Assembly: GCF_003569745.1 (NCBI RefSeq)
Contig: NZ_AP018498.1
Location: 1,463,001-1,527,000 of the forward strand
From: Altererythrobacter sp. B11
Lineage (GTDB): Bacteria; Pseudomonadota; Alphaproteobacteria; Sphingomonadales; Sphingomonadaceae
Reading direction: 5' to 3'
Length of the DNA: 64,000 bases
Positions 35,525 through 45,300 of this stretch are shown one piece after another. The position numbers and the translations under genes were made by a program. Numbering within the stretch: the stretch's first letter is position 1; every line of letters starts with the position of its first letter. Under the pieces are notes generated by a model. It made no database searches and had not been told where the DNA came from. It saw only the letters and a program-made list of their open reading frames with translations.

Positions 35525-36880
35525 ATGAGCGCGGAGAACCCCGGCAAGCCGCTGCGGCGGCCAGCAAGCGACGTATCATGGCGGGTTGGGCTCGTCGGTG
35601 TCGCCACGCTGGCCGGGTGGATTCTCCTGTGCCGCTCCTGGCCGGCGCTGGTCGCGCATTTCGGACTGCCTGGCCCGCGGGCGGTGATGTCCGGCCCGCA
35701 TTCCGCGTTGCTGTGCATGGTGCTGGTCGGCCTTGCGATGGCCAGCTGGTCCGTGCTGGTGGAGAAGGTCCACCGTCGCCCCTCCACCGGGCTGGACTGG
35801 GATCATCCGCGACGCTGGGGCGCCACACTCGATATCTCGCTGACCAAGATCGCCGGCCTGTGGGCCACCTGGCTGATCATCGGCGCGCTCTATTGCCTCG
35901 GCCGCTGGTATTGGGACGGGCAGTATCTTTTCGCCATGCGCGTGATCGCCGTGACGGCGGTGCCGATGTTCGTGCTGTCGCTGCCCTATGTGCTGTGGCT
36001 TGACCGATATCTGATCGAACCGCGCGACCATGCCTGGCATTTCGGCGCGCTGCTGACGGGGCGGCCGGGCTGGCAGGCGGGGCAGGTGAAGAAGCACTGG
36101 CGCGCCTGGATCATCAAGGGCTTCTTCGGCGCCTTCATGATCTCCATCCTGCCGCCGGGCTTCGCCAGCGTGGTGGAGGCCGATTTCGGCGCGATGCGCG
36201 GCAATCCGGTGGATCTGGGAAGCCATTTGTTCGACCTGTTGTTCGTGGTGGACGTACAGATCGGCACGGTGGGGTACCTGCTCACCCTTCGGCCGCTGGA
36301 TGCGCATATCCGCAGCGGCAATCCCCTGCTTGCCGGCTGGCTGGCGGCGCTGATCTGCTATCCGCCCTTCGTCTTCGCCTTCATGGGCGATGGCGGCATC
36401 CTGCAATATGAATACAACACCGCCGGCTGGGGCTACTGGCTGGAGGGGCATCAGGCATTGCTGTGGGTATGGGTGGGGCTGCTCACCGTCCTGACGGCCA
36501 TCTACGCCTGGGCGACGGTCGCCTTCGGCATCCGCTTTTCCAATCTCACCTACCGCGGTGTGATCACCAACGGGCCCTATGCCTTCACGCGGCACCCGGC
36601 CTATCTGTCCAAGAACCTGTTCTGGTGGCTTTCCACCTTGCCCTTTCTCGTCACCAGCGCATCGGCGGTGGACGCGATCCGCAACACCGTGTTCCTCGCT
36701 TGTGTCAGCGCAATCTATTACTGGCGGGCGCGGACCGAGGAAGCGCATCTGCTGGCGGAGGATGCGCGCTACCGTGAATATTACGCATGGATGGGGCAGC
36801 ATGGCGCGATCACCGCGCCGCTTTCCCGCTTGCTGTCCCGCGCGCGGCCGCGCCAGGGGGCGCTGCAGCCGGCGGAATAG
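35525..36880 (+). CDS. Polytopic ICMT/phospholipid methyltransferase-like membrane protein
   Basis: A 451-residue protein with about ten membrane helices. The C-terminal third contains GPYAFTRHPAYLSKNLFWW, the R-H-P-x-Y SAM/substrate motif of the isoprenylcysteine-methyltransferase and PEMT superfamily. RARTEEAHLLAEDARYREYY, with the paired Glu, follows. The N-terminal two thirds has no family I know. It may methylate a lipid or an isoprenoid-linked compound. It starts 67 bases after bamB and could be on the same message. Confidence 0.75.
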   Translation: MSAENPGKPLRRPASDVSWRVGLVGVATLAGWILLCRSWPALVAHFGLPGPRAVMSGPHSALLCMVLVGLAMASWSVLVEKVHRRPSTGLDWDHPRRWGATLDISLTKIAGLWATWLIIGALYCLGRWYWDGQYLFAMRVIAVTAVPMFVLSLPYVLWLDRYLIEPRDHAWHFGALLTGRPGWQAGQVKKHWRAWIIKGFFGAFMISILPPGFASVVEADFGAMRGNPVDLGSHLFDLLFVVDVQIGTVGYLLTLRPLDAHIRSGNPLLAGWLAALICYPPFVFAFMGDGGILQYEYNTAGWGYWLEGHQALLWVWVGLLTVLTAIYAWATVAFGIRFSNLTYRGVITNGPYAFTRHPAYLSKNLFWWLSTLPFLVTSASAVDAIRNTVFLACVSAIYYWRARTEEAHLLAEDARYREYYAWMGQHGAITAPLSRLLSRARPRQGALQPAE

Positions 36881-36883
36881 GGC

Positions 36884-37786
36884 TCAGGCGTTGCCCACCA
36901 CGTAGCAGGCCAGCGCAACCAGCAGGCCCAGGAAGCGGTTGGAACGGAACCGCGCCAGCGGATTGGCGCCATCTCCCTTGTCCAGCGTGAAGGCCTGCCA
37001 CATCAGCTGCGCGGCGGCGGGGGCAAGGGCGATCAGCGCCACCCAATCCTGCCGCATGAGCCAGAAGGAAAGGCCCCAGCAGGCGAGGGCGAGGCCGTAG
37101 AAGGCGATCACGCCGGCCTGCACCCGGTCGCCCAGCGTCAGCGCGCTGGAGCCGATGCCTACCAGCGCATCGTCTTCGCGGTCCTGCAGGGCATAGACCG
37201 TGTCATAGCCGATGCACCAGAACATGCAGCCGAGATAGAGCGCCGCGATCACCTCCAGCCGGTCTGACCGCAGGGCGATCCAGCCCACCGGCGCGGCCCA
37301 GGTGAACACCAGCCCCAGCCAGGCCTGGGGGAAGCCGGTGATCCGCTTCATGAAGGGATAGGCCGCCACCAGCAACAGGCTGCACAGGGCCACCAACTGC
37401 GCTTCCCAGCGCAATTGCAGCAGCACGATTAGGCCCACGCCGCACAGCGCCAGCAGCCAGGCCCAGGCCGCCTTGCGGCTCACGCGGCCGCTGGCGATGG
37501 GGCGGCTGGCGGTGCGGGCCACTTGCCGGTCCAGATCGGCGTCGACGATGTCGTTATACACGCAGCCCGCGCCGCGCATGGCGATGCTGCCCAGCAGCAT
37601 CCAGGCGACCAGTTCCAGCTGCAAGCCCGCGCCGGCCAGCCCCACGGCCCAGGCTCCGGGCCAGAATAGCAGCCACCAGCCGATCGGCCGATCGAACCGC
37701 GCCAGCAGCGCATAATCGCGAATGGCTTGCGGCAGGCGGGCCACCAGCCCGCGGTGCTCGCTATCGGGGGTGATCGTATCGGCCAT
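36884..37786 (-). CDS. ubiA: 4-hydroxybenzoate polyprenyltransferase
   Basis: A 300-residue membrane enzyme that prenylates 4-hydroxybenzoate in ubiquinone synthesis. The first Asp-rich motif is CVYNDIVDADLDRQVARTAS (N-D-x-x-D-x-x-x-D), and the second is YALQDREDDALVGIGSSALT. About eight helices are evident. It ends 4 bases from the convergent ICMT-like gene. It is divergent from rsmE with about 90 bases between starts. Confidence 0.93.
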   Translation of the reverse strand: MADTITPDSEHRGLVARLPQAIRDYALLARFDRPIGWWLLFWPGAWAVGLAGAGLQLELVAWMLLGSIAMRGAGCVYNDIVDADLDRQVARTASRPIASGRVSRKAAWAWLLALCGVGLIVLLQLRWEAQLVALCSLLLVAAYPFMKRITGFPQAWLGLVFTWAAPVGWIALRSDRLEVIAALYLGCMFWCIGYDTVYALQDREDDALVGIGSSALTLGDRVQAGVIAFYGLALACWGLSFWLMRQDWVALIALAPAAAQLMWQAFTLDKGDGANPLARFRSNRFLGLLVALACYVVGNA

Positions 37787-37876
37787 GCGCCGGACCTAGC
37801 GAATTGGCGCCGCCCCGTCATCCGGGTGATCGCGGATCGGCCCTGACTTTTTCGCCCGGCGCGCTATGAGGCGGAC

Positions 37877-38650
37877 ATGCCCGCCACTCCCGCATGGCCA
37901 CCGCGCAGCGCCCCGCGCCTGTTCGTTCCGGGGCCGCTCTCGTCCGGAATCCCGCTGCTGGTCGAAGGGAATCAGGCGCATTACCTCGGCAAGGTCATGC
38001 GCGTGGGGCCGGGCGACGCGGTCGTGCTGTGCGATGACGAAACCGGCGAATGGGCGGCCAATGTGCTCTCCGCCGGCAAGCGCGCGGTGGAGCTGCTGCC
38101 GATGGAGCGGCTGCGCCCGCGCGAACAGGTGCCGGATTTCTGGCTGTGCCCGGCGCTGCTCAAGAAGGACCGTTTCGACCTGGTGCTCGAAAAGGCCACC
38201 GAACTGGGCGTGCAGAGCATCCGCCCGGTGCTTGCGCGGCGCTGCGTGGCGGACCGCCTCAATCCGGAGCGGGCACGGGCGATCGTCACCGAAGCGGCGG
38301 AGCAATGTGCCCGCACCGCGCTCCCCCGGTTTGCAGAGGTCGAGAAGCTGGAGGCGCTGCTGCGCGGCTGGCCGGCGGACCGGGCGCTGTTCTTCGCCGA
38401 CGAGATGGGCGGCGCGTCGGCGGCGGAGGCCTTTGCCGCCGAAGCCGGGCCGGCGGCGCTGTTGATCGGGCCGGAAGGCGGGTTCGACGATGTGGAACGG
38501 GCCGCGGTGCGCGCGCTGCCGCAGGCGCGGCCGATCACGCTCGGCCCCCGCATCCTGCGCGGCGAAACCGCCGCCATTGCCGGCACGGCGATCTGGATGG
38601 CGATGCAGGGTGATTTCGCGACAAGCGCAGCACCGCAGGGGGAAAGGTAA
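37877..38650 (+). CDS. rsmE: 16S rRNA (uracil1498-N3)-methyltransferase
   Basis: A 257-residue SPOUT-fold RNA methyltransferase. An N-terminal PUA-like domain (HYLGKVMRVGPGDAVVLCDD) precedes LLKKDRFDLVLEKATELGVQ. Further along are SIRPVLARRCVADRLNPERA, EQCARTALP and the knot GPEGGFDDVERAAV ... LGPRILRGETAA, all family signatures. gshA follows 43 bases later on the same strand, an arrangement common in alphaproteobacteria. Confidence 0.95.
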   Translation: MPATPAWPPRSAPRLFVPGPLSSGIPLLVEGNQAHYLGKVMRVGPGDAVVLCDDETGEWAANVLSAGKRAVELLPMERLRPREQVPDFWLCPALLKKDRFDLVLEKATELGVQSIRPVLARRCVADRLNPERARAIVTEAAEQCARTALPRFAEVEKLEALLRGWPADRALFFADEMGGASAAEAFAAEAGPAALLIGPEGGFDDVERAAVRALPQARPITLGPRILRGETAAIAGTAIWMAMQGDFATSAAPQGER

Positions 38651-38693
38651 ATTGCGCTGGCGCGGCAGCGCTTAGTCTCCTAACGGCCAGCCC

Positions 38694-40067
38694 ATGAGTA
38701 CGCGCACGGCGTCTACGGGCGAAGAGCCGCCTATCGAGCGGCTGGAGGATCTTGTTGCCCCCATGCAGGCGGGCGAGAAGCCGCCGGCGGCGTGGCGCAT
38801 CGGCACCGAGCACGAAAAGCTCGTCTACAAACGCTCCGACCATCACGCCCCTTCCTATGAGGAAGAGGGAGGTATCCGCGATATCCTGCTGCAATTGCGG
38901 GAGTTCGGCTGGGAGCCGGTGGAAGAGAACGGCCATGTGATCGCGATGAGCGGGGCGGACGGCACCGTCAGCCTCGAGCCGGCGGGCCAGCTCGAACTGT
39001 CGGGCGCGCCGCTGGAGAACCTGCATCAGACCTGCGCCGAAACCGGCCGCCACCTCGATCAGGTGAAGGCGATCGGCGAGAAATTCGGCGTCGGCTTTCT
39101 CGGCCTCGGCATGTGGCCGGACAAGACGCGGGCCGAACTGCCGGTGATGCCCAAGGGGCGCTATGCGATCATGATGCGGCACATGCCGCGCGTCGGCTCG
39201 CTCGGCCTGGACATGATGCTGCGCACCTGCACGATCCAGGTGAATCTCGATTATTCCTCCGAAGCGGACATGGCGAAGAAGTTCCGCACCGGCCTGGCAC
39301 TGCAGCCGCTGGCTACCGCTTTGTTCGCCAATTCGCCCTTTACCGAGGGGCGGCCCAACGGCTTCCTCTCCTACCGCAGCCATATCTGGTCCGACACCGA
39401 TCCGCAGCGCACCGGCATGTTGCCCTTCGTGTTCGAAGAGGGCTTCGGCTACGAACGCTATGTCGAGTACATGCTTGATGTGCCGATGTATTTCGTGTTC
39501 CGCGAGGGGCGCTATATCGACGCAGCGGGGCAGAGCTTCCGCGATTTCATGAAGGGCCAGCTGCCCGCGCTGCCCGGCGAATTGCCCACGGCGAGCGACT
39601 GGACGGACCACCTTTCCACCGCCTTCCCCGAAGTGCGGATGAAGAGCTTCCTCGAAATGCGCGGCGCCGATGGCGGCCCGTGGAACCGCATTTGCGCGCT
39701 GCCTGCATTCTGGGTGGGGCTGCTCTACAACGACAGTGCACTTGATGGGGCATGGGATCTGGTACGCCACTGGACGATGGAGGAGCGGGAGGCGCTGCGC
39801 GATGCCGTGCCGAAGCTCGCGTTGGACGCTCCGATTCCTGGCGGCGGCACGCTGCGCGACATCGCGGGGGAGGTGCTGCGCATCGCCCGTGCCGGCCTCG
39901 TCGCGCGCGGGCGGCTGAACGAGGGCGGCGATAACGAGGCCGGCTTTCTCCAACCGCTGGAAGAGATCGTGGCGACGGGCAAGGTGCCGGCGCAGCGGCT
40001 GCTGGACAAGTTCCATGGCGAATGGGGCGGCGACATCTCCCGCGTCTATGGCGAGAAGAGCTTCTGA
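38694..40067 (+). CDS. gshA: Glutamate-cysteine ligase (plant/alphaproteobacterial type)
   Basis: A 457-residue enzyme, the first step of glutathione synthesis. GTEHEKLVYKR holds the metal/ATP-binding Glu pair, and SLEPAGQLELSGAPLENLHQ is the second diagnostic block. MPKGRYAIMMRHMPRVGSLG and MLRTCTIQVNLDYSSE follow. The Cys residues that form the regulatory disulfides of plant enzymes are not all evident, so redox control is open. The gene ends near the VOC gene with a short hairpin between the two stops. Confidence 0.95.
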   Translation: MSTRTASTGEEPPIERLEDLVAPMQAGEKPPAAWRIGTEHEKLVYKRSDHHAPSYEEEGGIRDILLQLREFGWEPVEENGHVIAMSGADGTVSLEPAGQLELSGAPLENLHQTCAETGRHLDQVKAIGEKFGVGFLGLGMWPDKTRAELPVMPKGRYAIMMRHMPRVGSLGLDMMLRTCTIQVNLDYSSEADMAKKFRTGLALQPLATALFANSPFTEGRPNGFLSYRSHIWSDTDPQRTGMLPFVFEEGFGYERYVEYMLDVPMYFVFREGRYIDAAGQSFRDFMKGQLPALPGELPTASDWTDHLSTAFPEVRMKSFLEMRGADGGPWNRICALPAFWVGLLYNDSALDGAWDLVRHWTMEEREALRDAVPKLALDAPIPGGGTLRDIAGEVLRIARAGLVARGRLNEGGDNEAGFLQPLEEIVATGKVPAQRLLDKFHGEWGGDISRVYGEKSF

Positions 40068-40071
40068 CGCG

Positions 40072-40089
40072 GGGCCGCCGCCGCGGCCC
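40072..40089. terminator. Bidirectional hairpin between gshA and the VOC gene
   Basis: GGGCCGC (40072-40078) and GCGGCCC (40083-40089) form a perfect 7-bp stem in the 27 bases between the convergent stop codons. There is no T-run on either side. It may act as a weak shared terminator. Confidence 0.4.
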
Positions 40090-40094
40090 ATCCT

Positions 40095-40466
40095 TCAGCT
40101 GTAGCTGACCAGTTCGAATTCCACTCCGTCCCAGTCGTAGAAATAGAAGCGGCGGCCCGGATCGTAATCATCGTGATTGAACGGCTCGAGCCCGTGGGCG
40201 ATCACGATCCGTTCGGCAGCGTCGAGATCCTCCACCAGCAGGCCGACATGGTTGAGCGGCCGGCCCTTCACCTGGCCCGCATGGTCGCGGCCGTCGGTGT
40301 AGAGCGCGAGGTAGGAGAAATCTTCCCCCAGATGGAGCGACTCCCCGCCGTTCAGCGCGGGGCCGCGCCAGCGTTCGTGCCAGCCGAGCAGTTCGCGGAA
40401 CAGCGCGGCCGATCGATCGATGTCGCTCACGGTCAGATTCACATGTTCGAGCCGTCCCTGTGTCAT
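40095..40466 (-). CDS. VOC family (glyoxalase/dioxygenase-fold) protein
   Basis: A 123-residue single-domain protein. It opens LEHVNLTVSDIDRSAALFRE (first metal-ligand His), continues through LNHVGLLVEDLDAAERIVIA (second repeat) and ends YFYDWDGVEFELVSYS with the late Glu. The two beta-alpha-beta-beta-beta units fit the glyoxalase/bleomycin-resistance fold, with possible metal ligands His, His and Glu. Substrate unknown. ATG 40466 is chosen because the upstream frame runs across the SoxR operator. A redox-stress role is inferred from that operator. Confidence 0.85.
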   Translation of the reverse strand: MTQGRLEHVNLTVSDIDRSAALFRELLGWHERWRGPALNGGESLHLGEDFSYLALYTDGRDHAGQVKGRPLNHVGLLVEDLDAAERIVIAHGLEPFNHDDYDPGRRFYFYDWDGVEFELVSYS

Positions 40467-40559
40467 TGCATCAACTTTCCTAAGCAAGATCTTGATTATC
40501 CTGATGGCGCGCAGCCCGTGAAGGCCGGCGGCGAATCGCTTCGCTTGACCCTTGTGCAA

Positions 40560-40577
40560 CCTCAAGCTAAGTTTAGG
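40560..40577. promoter_or_regulatory. SoxR operator between divergent VOC gene and soxR
   Basis: CCTCAAGCTAAGTTTAGG matches the E. coli soxS operator CCTCAAGTTAACTTGAGG at 15 of 18 positions. On the minus strand a TTGACC -35 overlaps the box edge, with a candidate -10 CACAAG after a 19-base spacer, the stretched spacing used by MerR-family promoters. A second TTGACC (40545-40550) faces soxR. The box can serve both genes. Confidence 0.8.
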
Positions 40578-40611
40578 TCAAGCCTTCGGGGATAAATCCG
40601 GGACAGGGACC

Positions 40612-41052
40612 ATGGTTGAGGACCGCTTCATCACCATCGGCCAGTTGGCCGCACGCACCGGCGTCGCGGTGTCCGCCTTGCGGTTTTACGAGGATCGGGG
40701 CCTGCTCTCGGCACACCGCACCGGCGGCAACCAGCGGCGCTTCCTGCGGTCGGACATCCGCCGGGTCAGCTTCATCCTCATCGCCCAGAAGCTGGGTCTC
40801 GCCCTCAGCGAGATCGAGCAGCAGCTGGCCACGCTGCCGCAGGGGCGGGCGCCCACGATCAGCGACTGGCAGGTTATCAGCCGGGGGATGCGCGGCGCGA
40901 TAGACGAGCGGATCAACCTGCTCACCCGCACGCGCAACCAACTCGATCAATGCATCGGCTGCGGCTGTCTGAGCCTGCAGAAGTGCCAGCTCTACAACAA
41001 GGACGACCGGCTGGGGGCGAAGGGGTCCGGGCCGCGCGCCGTGCTGGACTAG
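40612..41052 (+). CDS. soxR: Redox-sensitive transcriptional activator SoxR
   Basis: A 146-residue MerR-family protein. A winged-helix DNA-binding domain (FITIGQLAARTGVAVSALRF then YEDRGLLSA) is followed by a dimerisation helix. The 2Fe-2S cluster Cys are C114, C117, C119 and C125 in CIGCGCLSLQKC, all present. It senses redox-cycling compounds. ATG 40612 gives the standard length; the open frame upstream runs over the operator. No soxS is nearby, as expected outside enterobacteria, so direct targets such as the VOC gene are likely. Confidence 0.95.
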   Translation: MVEDRFITIGQLAARTGVAVSALRFYEDRGLLSAHRTGGNQRRFLRSDIRRVSFILIAQKLGLALSEIEQQLATLPQGRAPTISDWQVISRGMRGAIDERINLLTRTRNQLDQCIGCGCLSLQKCQLYNKDDRLGAKGSGPRAVLD

Positions 41053-41076
41053 GCCTTCCGCTCCCGGCCGCGTCGG

Positions 41077-41841
41077 TCAGTTCTGGATGCGGATGTAGAG
41101 CGCGAAGCGACTGCCGTCGTGGCGGTCCGCGTAGGGGGACGGGATACGGTCTTCCCGGTCGATCGAGGTGGTGGTGAAGCGCGCGCCGAGGGCGAAGGGG
41201 CTCATCACATATTCGGCACCCAGGCGATAATCCCAATAGCTGCCGCCGGGGCGCAGGCGGGCGGAGCGGCTGCGATCGTCCACCGAGCCGGAGGAATGGC
41301 CCACCCCCGCCAGCAGGGTGAAAGGCGTGCCCGGCACGCCGACATCGGCATCGGCGTGAAGATAGAGATTGTCCCCGCCGATGGCGTCCTGCGCCGGTGC
41401 GTAGCTGGCCCCCACCGCAACGGCTGCGGGTCCGAGCGTGTATCCCGCGCGCCCGGCCAGCTCCACATAGTTCAGCCCGCCATCGCCGCCGGTGAACAGG
41501 CGTGCCACCGGTCCGGCGGAAAGCGACCAGCCGCCGCTGCGCAGGCGATAGGTGGCGGCGAGGTCCACGCCCAGGTCGGCGCCGCCGTGTCGCGCGCTTT
41601 CGCGCAGCGTGCTGCCCACCGCCTGCAGTTCCAACTCCTGCGTGACCGGTACGGCGACGATGGCAGTCAGCGCCGGATCGCCATCGCTGCCGCTGAGGCC
41701 GCGCTGGCGATAATCGGTGGTCGCCTCGGCCGCGAGATAGGGGCCGGGCAGTGATTGCGCCGCGGCGGCGGTCGGCAGGGCGGCGATCAGCAGGGCAGCG
41801 GGGGCAAGGCCCGCGGCGGACAGTGTGGTTCGTGTCAACAT
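41077..41841 (-). CDS. TorF family putative porin
   Basis: A 254-residue exported protein. The signal peptide ends AAAAQS, and the mature part opens PYLAAEATTDYRQRGLSGSD, the TorF signature (S-x-D-Y-x-x-R-G-x-S). Alternating strands with aromatic ends (for example YWDYRLGAEYVMSPFALGAR) and the terminal SRFALYIRIQN point to a beta-barrel in the outer membrane. The barrel size looks near 12 strands. Substrate unknown. It is convergent with soxR, 24 bases apart. Confidence 0.85.
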   Translation of the reverse strand: MLTRTTLSAAGLAPAALLIAALPTAAAAQSLPGPYLAAEATTDYRQRGLSGSDGDPALTAIVAVPVTQELELQAVGSTLRESARHGGADLGVDLAATYRLRSGGWSLSAGPVARLFTGGDGGLNYVELAGRAGYTLGPAAVAVGASYAPAQDAIGGDNLYLHADADVGVPGTPFTLLAGVGHSSGSVDDRSRSARLRPGGSYWDYRLGAEYVMSPFALGARFTTTSIDREDRIPSPYADRHDGSRFALYIRIQN

Positions 41842-41849
41842 GGCGGCGC

Positions 41850-42284
41850 TTATAGGGATCGGGCCGTGGCGAGGAAGGCCCGCGCGCGATCTTCATCCTC
41901 CGCTGCGGCCTGCGCCAGATAGCTGCGCACCTCGCTGCGCTCCGCCACCTCCGCCGGTTCGATGCGGTTGCGGCTCAGCCGGCAATTGCCGGGCATGGTG
42001 CCGCTGAAGCGGCGCGTTTCGGGCAGCAGGGTGCTCATTTCGCGTCCGCTGCGCGGATCGGTGATGCTGCGCTGCAGCCGCACCTCGGCGCGCCACAGGC
42101 ACTTCATGGTGGAGGGGCGCGGGCCGGCGGAAGTGCCGATGGTCTTCCGCTCCACGCGGATGTCGGGCGAATAGGTCAGGCGATAGGCCGTGCCGCCGCT
42201 GTCCAGCACTCGTTCGTGGATTACCGCCCCGCCGCTTGCCGCAGCAGCGGCGACCAATGCGGCAGCCAGTCCCAGGTGAAGCAT
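41850..42284 (-). CDS. Secreted hypothetical protein
   Basis: A 144-residue protein with a signal peptide (MLHLGLAAALVAAAAASGGA). The mature part has VIHERVLDSGGTAYRLTYSP, a beta-rich opening, two Cys (KCLWRAEV and NCRLSRN) that may form a disulfide, and a helical end rich in Glu, Ala and Arg. It lies 8 bases upstream of the porin gene on the same strand, so the two could be co-transcribed. I do not recognise the family. Confidence 0.75.
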   Translation of the reverse strand: MLHLGLAAALVAAAAASGGAVIHERVLDSGGTAYRLTYSPDIRVERKTIGTSAGPRPSTMKCLWRAEVRLQRSITDPRSGREMSTLLPETRRFSGTMPGNCRLSRNRIEPAEVAERSEVRSYLAQAAAEDEDRARAFLATARSL

Positions 42285-42384
42285 GCATTCTCTCCCTTGT
42301 CCGGTTTCCGGTTGGGGAGGGGATAGGAAAGTGAGATTTCGCGGTTGTTTCGCGAAGATGACGATCTGTTACGCCAGCTGGAAA

Positions 42385-45300
42385 TCATTCGGCGGCGAGC
42401 AATTCCTCCGCGCCGCCGAGATCCACGCTGACCAGTCGGGAAACGCCCCGTTCCACCATGGTCACGCCGAACAGCCGGTGCATCCGGCTCATCGTCACGG
42501 CATTGTGGGTCACGATCAGGTAACGGGTCTGCGTCTCGCGCACCATCTGGTCCAGAAGGTCGCAGAACCGGTCGATATTCGCATCGTCCAGCGGGGCGTC
42601 CACTTCGTCCAGCACGCAGATCGGCGCCGGATTGGTCAGGAACAAGGCGAAAATCAGCGCCACCGCGGTCAGCGCCTGCTCCCCGCCGGACAGCAGGGTG
42701 AGCGATTGCAGCCGCTTGCCCGGCGGCTGGGCGAAGATTTCCAGCCCCGCCTCCAGCGGATCGTCGCTGTCCACCAGCGCCAGATGCGCCTGCCCGCCTT
42801 CGAACAGGCGGGTGAACAGGCGGCGGAAATGCTGGTCCACCGCTTCGAAGGCGGCGCGCAGCCGCTCCCGCCCCTCGCGGTTGAGATTGCCGATGGAGCC
42901 GCGCAGGCGATGCACCGCCTCGGCCAGTTCGGCCTGCTCCGCGGCGCTGCTGCCATGCTCTTCCTCGATCCGCGCCAGTTCCTCCGCGGCGACCAGATTG
43001 ACCGGGCCGATCCGCTCCCGATCGGCGGTGAGCTTTTCCAGCGCAGTGGATTCCTCCGCATGGGCGGCCACATCGGCAGGTTCGAAGGCGAAGCGGCGCG
43101 CCAGCACGGGCGGGGGGCACTGGAAGCGCTCGCCGGAAATGCGCGCCATTTCCTCGCGCCGCACCTCCTCGTTTTCCGCCCGGGCGATGGCCCCGGCGCG
43201 CCCTTCCCGCGCGGTGGCCAGCGCCTCGTTCGCCTGCGCGAGCACGGCGTCCGCTTCCTTCGCTTCGGCCGTCAGGGTGGCCACGGCACCTTCGGCTTCG
43301 GCCAGATCGCGCGCCAGTCGATCACGCACGGCTTCGCCGCCTTCGATCTCGCGCATCAGCCCTTCGGGCTTGGCGGCGAAGACGGCGCGCTCCTCCGCAA
43401 TTTCGGCAAAGCGCTGTTCCATGCCCGAAAGGCGGCGCGCGGCATCGCCGGCGCGGGCCTGCCAGCCCTTGATGTCCGCGCGTTGCGCCGCCACCCGCTC
43501 GCGCGCCACGGCCAGCGCTTGCTCATGCCCCGCCAGCGCCGCCGTGGCCGCCTGCGATGCGGTGCGCGCCGCTTCGTTGCGGGCCTGCGCGGCGGCCAGG
43601 GCGGCGCGGCCGGTTTCGGGATCGGGCAGGGCGGCGCGGCGCGCCTCTGCCGCTGCGATGTCCTGCCGGGCGGCGGCCTGCTGCTCGGCCAGCTCGGCAG
43701 CGGCTTCGTCGAGCTCGGCAAGGCGCAAAGCCAGCCGTTCGCGCGCGGCCTCCGCCTGATCCAGCGCGCGCAAGGCGGCGCGTTCGCGGTCGCCGGCTTC
43801 GGCGATCTCCCGCTCGGCGCCGATCAGCTCGCGCTGCAGGGCGGACAGCTCCTCCTGCACCTGCCGCTGGGCTTCTTCCGCCTGCTGCGCGGCGGATTGG
43901 AGCGCGGGGAGAGCGGCGTCCAGTTCGGCAAAGCGGTTCTCCGCTTCCAGCCGGGCCGCTTCGGCCGCGCCTTCGCCGCGCGCCACGAAGCCGTCCCACC
44001 GGCGCAGATGCCCGCCGCGCGTCACCAGCCATTCGCCGGGGGCGAGGGTGCGGCCGTCATCCTCCGCGCAGACATGCACCAGCGCCAGCCGCGCCGCGAG
44101 TTCGGGCGGGCAGGAGGGCACATGGGCGGCGAGGCTGTCCGCGACGCGCGCCGGAGCCTCGGAGCCGGTCCAGAAGCGACCTTCCGTGTCGGCGGCGGGC
44201 ATGCCGAGCGGCGCCTTGGCATCCCGCCCCAGTACCGCGGCCAATGCGCGCTCATAGCCCGGTTCGGCGGTCAGCCGGTCAATCGCCGTGGCGAGGCCCT
44301 GCTTGCCCGAGGCCTGCCGGGCGCGCGCTTCCCGGTCGCGCTTCAGCGCCTGCCATTCGCGCTCCACCCCGGCGAGTTCGGCCCGGGCGGAGGCAAGCGC
44401 GCTGGCTGCCTCGTCACGCGCGGCGGTAAGCTCGTCCTTGCGGGCGCGCCGGGCGTCCAGCGTCTCGCGCAGCGTGGTGATATGCTGCGTGGCGGCTGCC
44501 ACCGCTGCCTTCGCATCGGCGGCGGCGCGATCGAGATCGGCCTGCCCGGCGAGAGAGCGGCGGGATTCGTCCTGCCGCCGCGCTTCGCCCTCAAGCCGAT
44601 CGAGCCGGCCGCGCGCCTGGGCCAGTTCGGCTTCCGCGACGCGCCATTCGGCTTCCACGCCGGCATGGTCGGCCGTGGCACGGGCGAGGGCGAGCTCGGC
44701 GGCGCGGCCGGCGCGCTCCGCATCTTCCGCTCGCGCGGCAAACTCCGGCTGGCGCGCCTCATCCGCCGCCAGCGCCTTTTCCCCGGCGGCGAGATCCTGT
44801 TCCAGCTTCGCGAGCGCCTGCGCGGCGTCGCGCGTCATCCGGTCCGCCTCGCCGCGATCCTCCTCCAGCCGGGCCTTCTGGCGGTCCAGATCGGCCAGGC
44901 GCTGCTCGGCGGCTTCCAGCTGGCTGGCGAGCGAGGCCATGCGGTGGCCGTGGGCGCTGGCATCGTCGCGCCGGTCGGCCAGTTCCTCGCGCGCCTCGTG
45001 CAGGCGCGTTGCCAGTTCGGCCTGCAGGCGTTGCGCCTGCTGCGCCGCCTGCTGCACCTCCTCCACCCGCCGATCCGCCTCGCGCGCCTGCGCGCGCGCC
45101 GCATCGGCGGCCGCTGCCGCATCGCGCCAGCGGGCGAACAGCAGCCGCGCCTCGGCCAGCTGGATCCGCTCGGTCAGTGCCTTGTAGCGTTCGGCCTGCT
45201 TGGCCTGCCGCCGCAGCGCGTTCATCTGGCTGTCGAGCCCGGCCATCAAATCTTCCAGCCGGGCGAGATTGGCCTCGGTCTGGCGCAGCTTCCCTTCGGC

